Origin: Oscillospiraceae bacterium | Lineage (GTDB): Bacteria; Bacillota; Clostridia; Oscillospirales; Ruminococcaceae | Direction of reading: 5' to 3' | Assembly: GCA_016295145.1 (NCBI GenBank) | Contig: JAEDLR010000048.1 | Span: 1 to 15,958, forward strand | Length of the DNA stretch: 15,958 nucleotides | Shown: piece after piece, positions 13,345 to 15,958 of the stretch | Numbering within the stretch: position 1 is the first letter of the stretch | How the letters are laid out: each line of letters begins with the position of its first letter | Translations under genes and position numbers: made by a program | Notes under the pieces: generated by a model | What the model was told of the DNA's origin: nothing | Databases searched by the model: none | What the model saw: the letters and a program-made list of their open reading frames with translations, nothing else

Positions 13345-13417
13345 GCAACTACTGCAATTGCCATCTGCTGAAAAATGACCAATTACGTCATGGAAACTAC
13401 CGATTGCATCATAGCCA

Positions 13418-13446
13418 TTGACTTATTATTCATAATCCGGTATGCT
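13418..13446 (+). promoter_or_regulatory. Second promoter P2 of the ABC transporter operon
   Basis: TTGACT (13418-13423), 17 bp, and TATGCT (13441-13446) form a constitutive-looking promoter about 65 bp before the first permease. A TGAGAC/GTCTCA hairpin (13455-13476) would lie at the start of its leader. Confidence 0.55.
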
Positions 13447-13511
13447 AAATAAAATGAGACAACTAGCCTCGTCTCACACCTGCAAATTTTTCTTTGATAA
13501 GAGGTGATTCC

Positions 13512-14675
13512 ATGCACTATGCTGTTCGTAATATCCGCACATTGATCAAACGTGAACCGTTCATCTTTGCGGTGATGATGCTATGTGTGTTTTCTTCATC
13601 GCTCATTATGCTGTTTTCATACGGACTATACCAGAACTATCATGTACAGCGATATGAAACCGAGGTAGAACAGAAGGAGATTTTTCCCAAGATGAATGAG
13701 GGTACTGTGCTGACACAGCAGGATGTTGTGCGATATTTAGGCGCATTGTCTGCTGACACGCTGGATCATATAGATATTATCTACACCACCGCACAGTTTG
13801 CCGAATATCCGACGCCGTATTATACCGCTGTTCCTTTTCGGTTTCAGATTCGTGATGGATTATACAAAACATCGCAGATTACAAAAGAAAGCTGGGAGAA
13901 CGATGGACTGATTTTGTCGGGTCGCTATCTTTCAGATGACGAGGAGGCTTCTGGCGCAAATGTTGCGCTGGTTGCGAATAATGGCAGTGGATGGAACGAA
14001 GCGACGCTTGCCATTCAAAGTGATATCAATGAGATTATGTTGTTTGGCAAGCCCTATCAGGTTGTAGGCGAATATCACGCGGGCGGTGGAACACCGATTG
14101 TACCATTTCTTTCTATCCCCAGTGATACACAGCTTGGTCAGCTTGCGTTTATGTTTTCCAGCAACGTGACAAGCCGTCAGTATTCTGATTTAGTCGAGCA
14201 GGCGGAAGTGCAGATTCCTGGCGTGCTGGTATTTGAAAAGCTGGATTTTCCGGACTCGGAAACGGTTTACATCTATAATAACATTATGCTGATTGCCATA
14301 TTGATTGCGGTGCTGACCGTGGTCAATTTTGCGATTCTATACCATTTCATTGTGCAAAAGCGTATGCGGCAGATTGCTGTTTTCCAAATCAGTGGTTGCA
14401 GTGCAAGCCGTGCGTTTCGCATTTGCTTGAGTGAATGCTGTTTGCTTTGTGTTCCGACGTATCTGCTGGGAATTGTGGCGTACATCCCAATTATGAACCA
14501 CATCTTCAGCGACCTGTTTCCGTATATGCAAGCTTCCTACACGCCTTATGTATATCTGGCTATTTTCGCGATCTATCTTGTAATTCTGCTCGTTGCGATC
14601 AGTGGAATGCTCTTGCGCGTGCTGAATCAGAAGCCGATTGATACATGGAAAGGTGGGAATGCATCATGCTGTTGA
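13512..14675 (+). CDS. FtsX/MacB-type ABC transporter permease, first
   Basis: This 387-residue permease has the FtsX-type layout: one N-terminal membrane helix (16-40), a large outside domain (about 41-255), then three membrane helices (about 257-280, 305-328, 346-370). The cytoplasmic loop QKRMRQIAVFQISGCSASR (282-300) is the region that usually couples to the ATPase. The start at 13512 follows GAGGTG (13501-13506) at 5 nt; an in-frame TTG at 13494 lies upstream of that site. It overlaps the next permease by 10 nt. Such transporters handle antimicrobial peptides, lipoproteins or peptide signals; the substrate here is not known. The upstream direct repeats suggest control by the neighbouring LytTR system. 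Confidence 0.85.
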   Translation: MHYAVRNIRTLIKREPFIFAVMMLCVFSSSLIMLFSYGLYQNYHVQRYETEVEQKEIFPKMNEGTVLTQQDVVRYLGALSADTLDHIDIIYTTAQFAEYPTPYYTAVPFRFQIRDGLYKTSQITKESWENDGLILSGRYLSDDEEASGANVALVANNGSGWNEATLAIQSDINEIMLFGKPYQVVGEYHAGGGTPIVPFLSIPSDTQLGQLAFMFSSNVTSRQYSDLVEQAEVQIPGVLVFEKLDFPDSETVYIYNNIMLIAILIAVLTVVNFAILYHFIVQKRMRQIAVFQISGCSASRAFRICLSECCLLCVPTYLLGIVAYIPIMNHIFSDLFPYMQASYTPYVYLAIFAIYLVILLVAISGMLLRVLNQKPIDTWKGGNASCC

Positions 14676-15898
14676 AAACTGCAATGAAAACAATGCGACG
14701 GAATATCAGCATGAATATCCTCAGCATTTTGCAAATGACTGCCGCACTGCTGATTGCTTCCGTGATGGTTTCTGCAATCTGCATCCGCTATCAGACATAC
14801 ACCCCGTTTCAAGATTACTTTGAAGGGCATGGCCTATTTTGTAAATTTACCACGCCTGCCCACGATGGCGACTTGTATGATATGAGTACTCGCATTGAAT
14901 CAAGCGAAGCACTCCTTTCTTATCTTAGTGCAAGCTCTGCTTTGACAGCACATGAATTGATTCTCACGGTCGATGATGGTTCAGAAAATGGTGCGATGCC
15001 GAAAGCGATCAGCTACGATGACGAAATCATCAGGCGATATCAACCGAGCCTGCAGGATGGCAGATGGTTATCTACAGAAGCGGAAGAAATCGAAATTGTC
15101 ATCTCTGAGAATGCTTATGGCTGGAAGGTCGGTGATATCATACCGTTTGCAGTCGGCGGTGACGATCAGATGTTGCTCCTTGAGGGACGCGTAGTGGGCG
15201 TATTGCGCGACAATGCTGAGGTCTTTGGCTTGTTCCGTTCGCGCAATGATGAATCGGATGAAATCTACCGACTTCTATATGATTCGTACAGTTTTGGTAT
15301 AGAAGGGAAGCCGCTGATGCTGTTTTCCTATTCGACACTGGAACGGTTGGAGCCGTCGCCGCTGCAGAGCATTTATTCCAGCGTTCTGCTTTCGTATCCG
15401 AACGATACATCTTCCGAAACGATGAAAAAGGACCAGCAAACATTGAATCGGCTTGGCTGTGCGATGTCAATTGATTTGCAGACCATGGATGTCAACAGTA
15501 AACACTATCTGTATTATGAAATGTACAGGCTTTTGCCGATTGTTGCCGTGCTGATGGTGTTGGTGCTGGTCAGCAGTATCAGTAGCTCTGCACTTTCTAC
15601 ACGCCGCCGGTTGCGGGACTATGCAATCTTCTATCTGAATGGTTTGCAGTGGAAACAATGTATGGTAGTGAATCTGCTGCAAGCATTTCTCACAGGCGCG
15701 GCGGCAGTGCTTCTGACGATTTGCGGTGTTGCCGTGGTGCGGTTCTCGACATTGTCAGATACATTCCGAATTCTTTGGAATGGCTGGGTGGTTGTTGTGC
15801 TTGCAGGAATGTTATTGGTATATCTCCTGTTATCAATGCTTATGCCAGTCATGATGCTGTATTCCACAACACCTGCCAGAATCCTAAAAGGAAATTAG
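14666..15898 (+). CDS. FtsX/MacB-type ABC transporter permease, second
   Basis: This 410-residue permease has the same topology as its neighbour: helix 18-38, outside domain about 40-285, then helices at about 288-310, 334-358 and 373-396. The coupling loop STRRRLRDYAIFYLNGLQWK (311-330) again precedes the second C-terminal helix, and the end TTPARILKGN resembles the P-(A/V)-x-x-L(R/K) tail common in FtsX permeases. The start at 14666 is supported by AAGGTGGG (14650-14657) 8 nt upstream; in-frame ATG 14645 precedes that site. The pair probably forms a heterodimeric channel, since the two sequences are clearly different. The ATPase gene starts 10 nt after the stop. Confidence 0.87.
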   Translation: MLLKTAMKTMRRNISMNILSILQMTAALLIASVMVSAICIRYQTYTPFQDYFEGHGLFCKFTTPAHDGDLYDMSTRIESSEALLSYLSASSALTAHELILTVDDGSENGAMPKAISYDDEIIRRYQPSLQDGRWLSTEAEEIEIVISENAYGWKVGDIIPFAVGGDDQMLLLEGRVVGVLRDNAEVFGLFRSRNDESDEIYRLLYDSYSFGIEGKPLMLFSYSTLERLEPSPLQSIYSSVLLSYPNDTSSETMKKDQQTLNRLGCAMSIDLQTMDVNSKHYLYYEMYRLLPIVAVLMVLVLVSSISSSALSTRRRLRDYAIFYLNGLQWKQCMVVNLLQAFLTGAAAVLLTICGVAVVRFSTLSDTFRILWNGWVVVVLAGMLLVYLLLSMLMPVMMLYSTTPARILKGN

Positions 15899-15908
15899 GG
15901 AGGATAGC

Positions 15909-15958
15909 ATGATTCAACTTACAAACGTTCATAAGGTTTATAATCTGAAGAAGGCAAA
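15909..15958 (+). CDS. ABC transporter ATP-binding protein, 5' end only
   Basis: Sixteen codons are present (MIQLTNVHKVYNLKKA), the typical first strand of a LolD/MacB-type ATPase before its Walker A. GGGAGG (15898-15903) lies 5 nt upstream. The family call rests on this short start and on its position behind two permeases; Walker motifs lie beyond the window. Confidence 0.75.
   Translation, partial: MIQLTNVHKVYNLKKA

Noticed and set aside
13375..13452. Short frame of 25 codons (MTNYVMETTDC...) in the transporter leader that could be a signal peptide
   Set aside because: No ribosome site precedes either ATG, the P2 promoter overlaps it, and the sequence lacks a double-glycine or signal-peptide pattern.

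Overview
The window looks like chromosomal DNA of a Gram-positive anaerobe of the Clostridia. An Oscillospiraceae/Ruminococcus-type genome fits best, but this is a judgement from gene content and protein style, not a database match. The evidence is canonical sigma-A promoters (TTGACA-17-TATAAT type), strong AAAGGAGG-type ribosome sites, a Spo0A effector domain with matching 0A boxes, a LytTR/AgrC-type two-component pair, and a bifunctional AroE-AroK.

Positions 1-7729 (+) hold a tightly packed aromatic amino-acid operon: the end of DAHP synthase, then tyrA, aroB, aroA, aroC, pheA (chorismate mutase, prephenate dehydratase and ACT domain), an aroE-aroK fusion, and type II dehydroquinase (aroQ). 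Together with the cut-off first gene these encode all seven shikimate steps to chorismate, plus the chorismate-mutase, prephenate-dehydrogenase and prephenate-dehydratase steps toward tyrosine and phenylalanine. Gaps are very short or negative (4-nt aroB/aroA overlap, 53-nt aroK/aroQ overlap).

Positions 7730-8408 hold a small gene for a receiver-less Spo0A DNA-binding domain. Its promoter carries two tandem 0A boxes exactly 10 bp apart, just upstream of the -35. A bidirectional terminator separates it from a convergent minus-strand gene (8430-9659), which encodes a membrane protein resembling a SipW-type signal peptidase but apparently without catalytic residues, and with a long Ala/Lys/Pro/Ser-rich tail. 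Divergent from it, with its own promoter, is a small membrane protein resembling CrtO-type acyltransferases (9968-10513).

Positions 10607-11030 form a tRNA unit: promoter, two tRNA-Thr-like degenerate copies that share a non-tRNA 3' tail, one intact tRNA-Thr(CGT) with encoded CCA, and a strong terminator. One degenerate copy can still be drawn as a tRNA-like cloverleaf and has a base-paired, covarying anticodon stem.

Positions 11170-15958 hold a more AT-rich accessory block: a LytTR response regulator, an AgrC-like sensor kinase, two FtsX/MacB-type ABC permeases and the first codons of the ATPase. The upstream region of the transporter genes has a 14-bp direct repeat with 22-bp period placed against a promoter with a poor -35, the layout expected for activation by a LytTR regulator. 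The likely circuit is kinase to regulator to transporter, as in peptide or antibiotic sensing and detoxification modules, but no precursor peptide gene is evident here.
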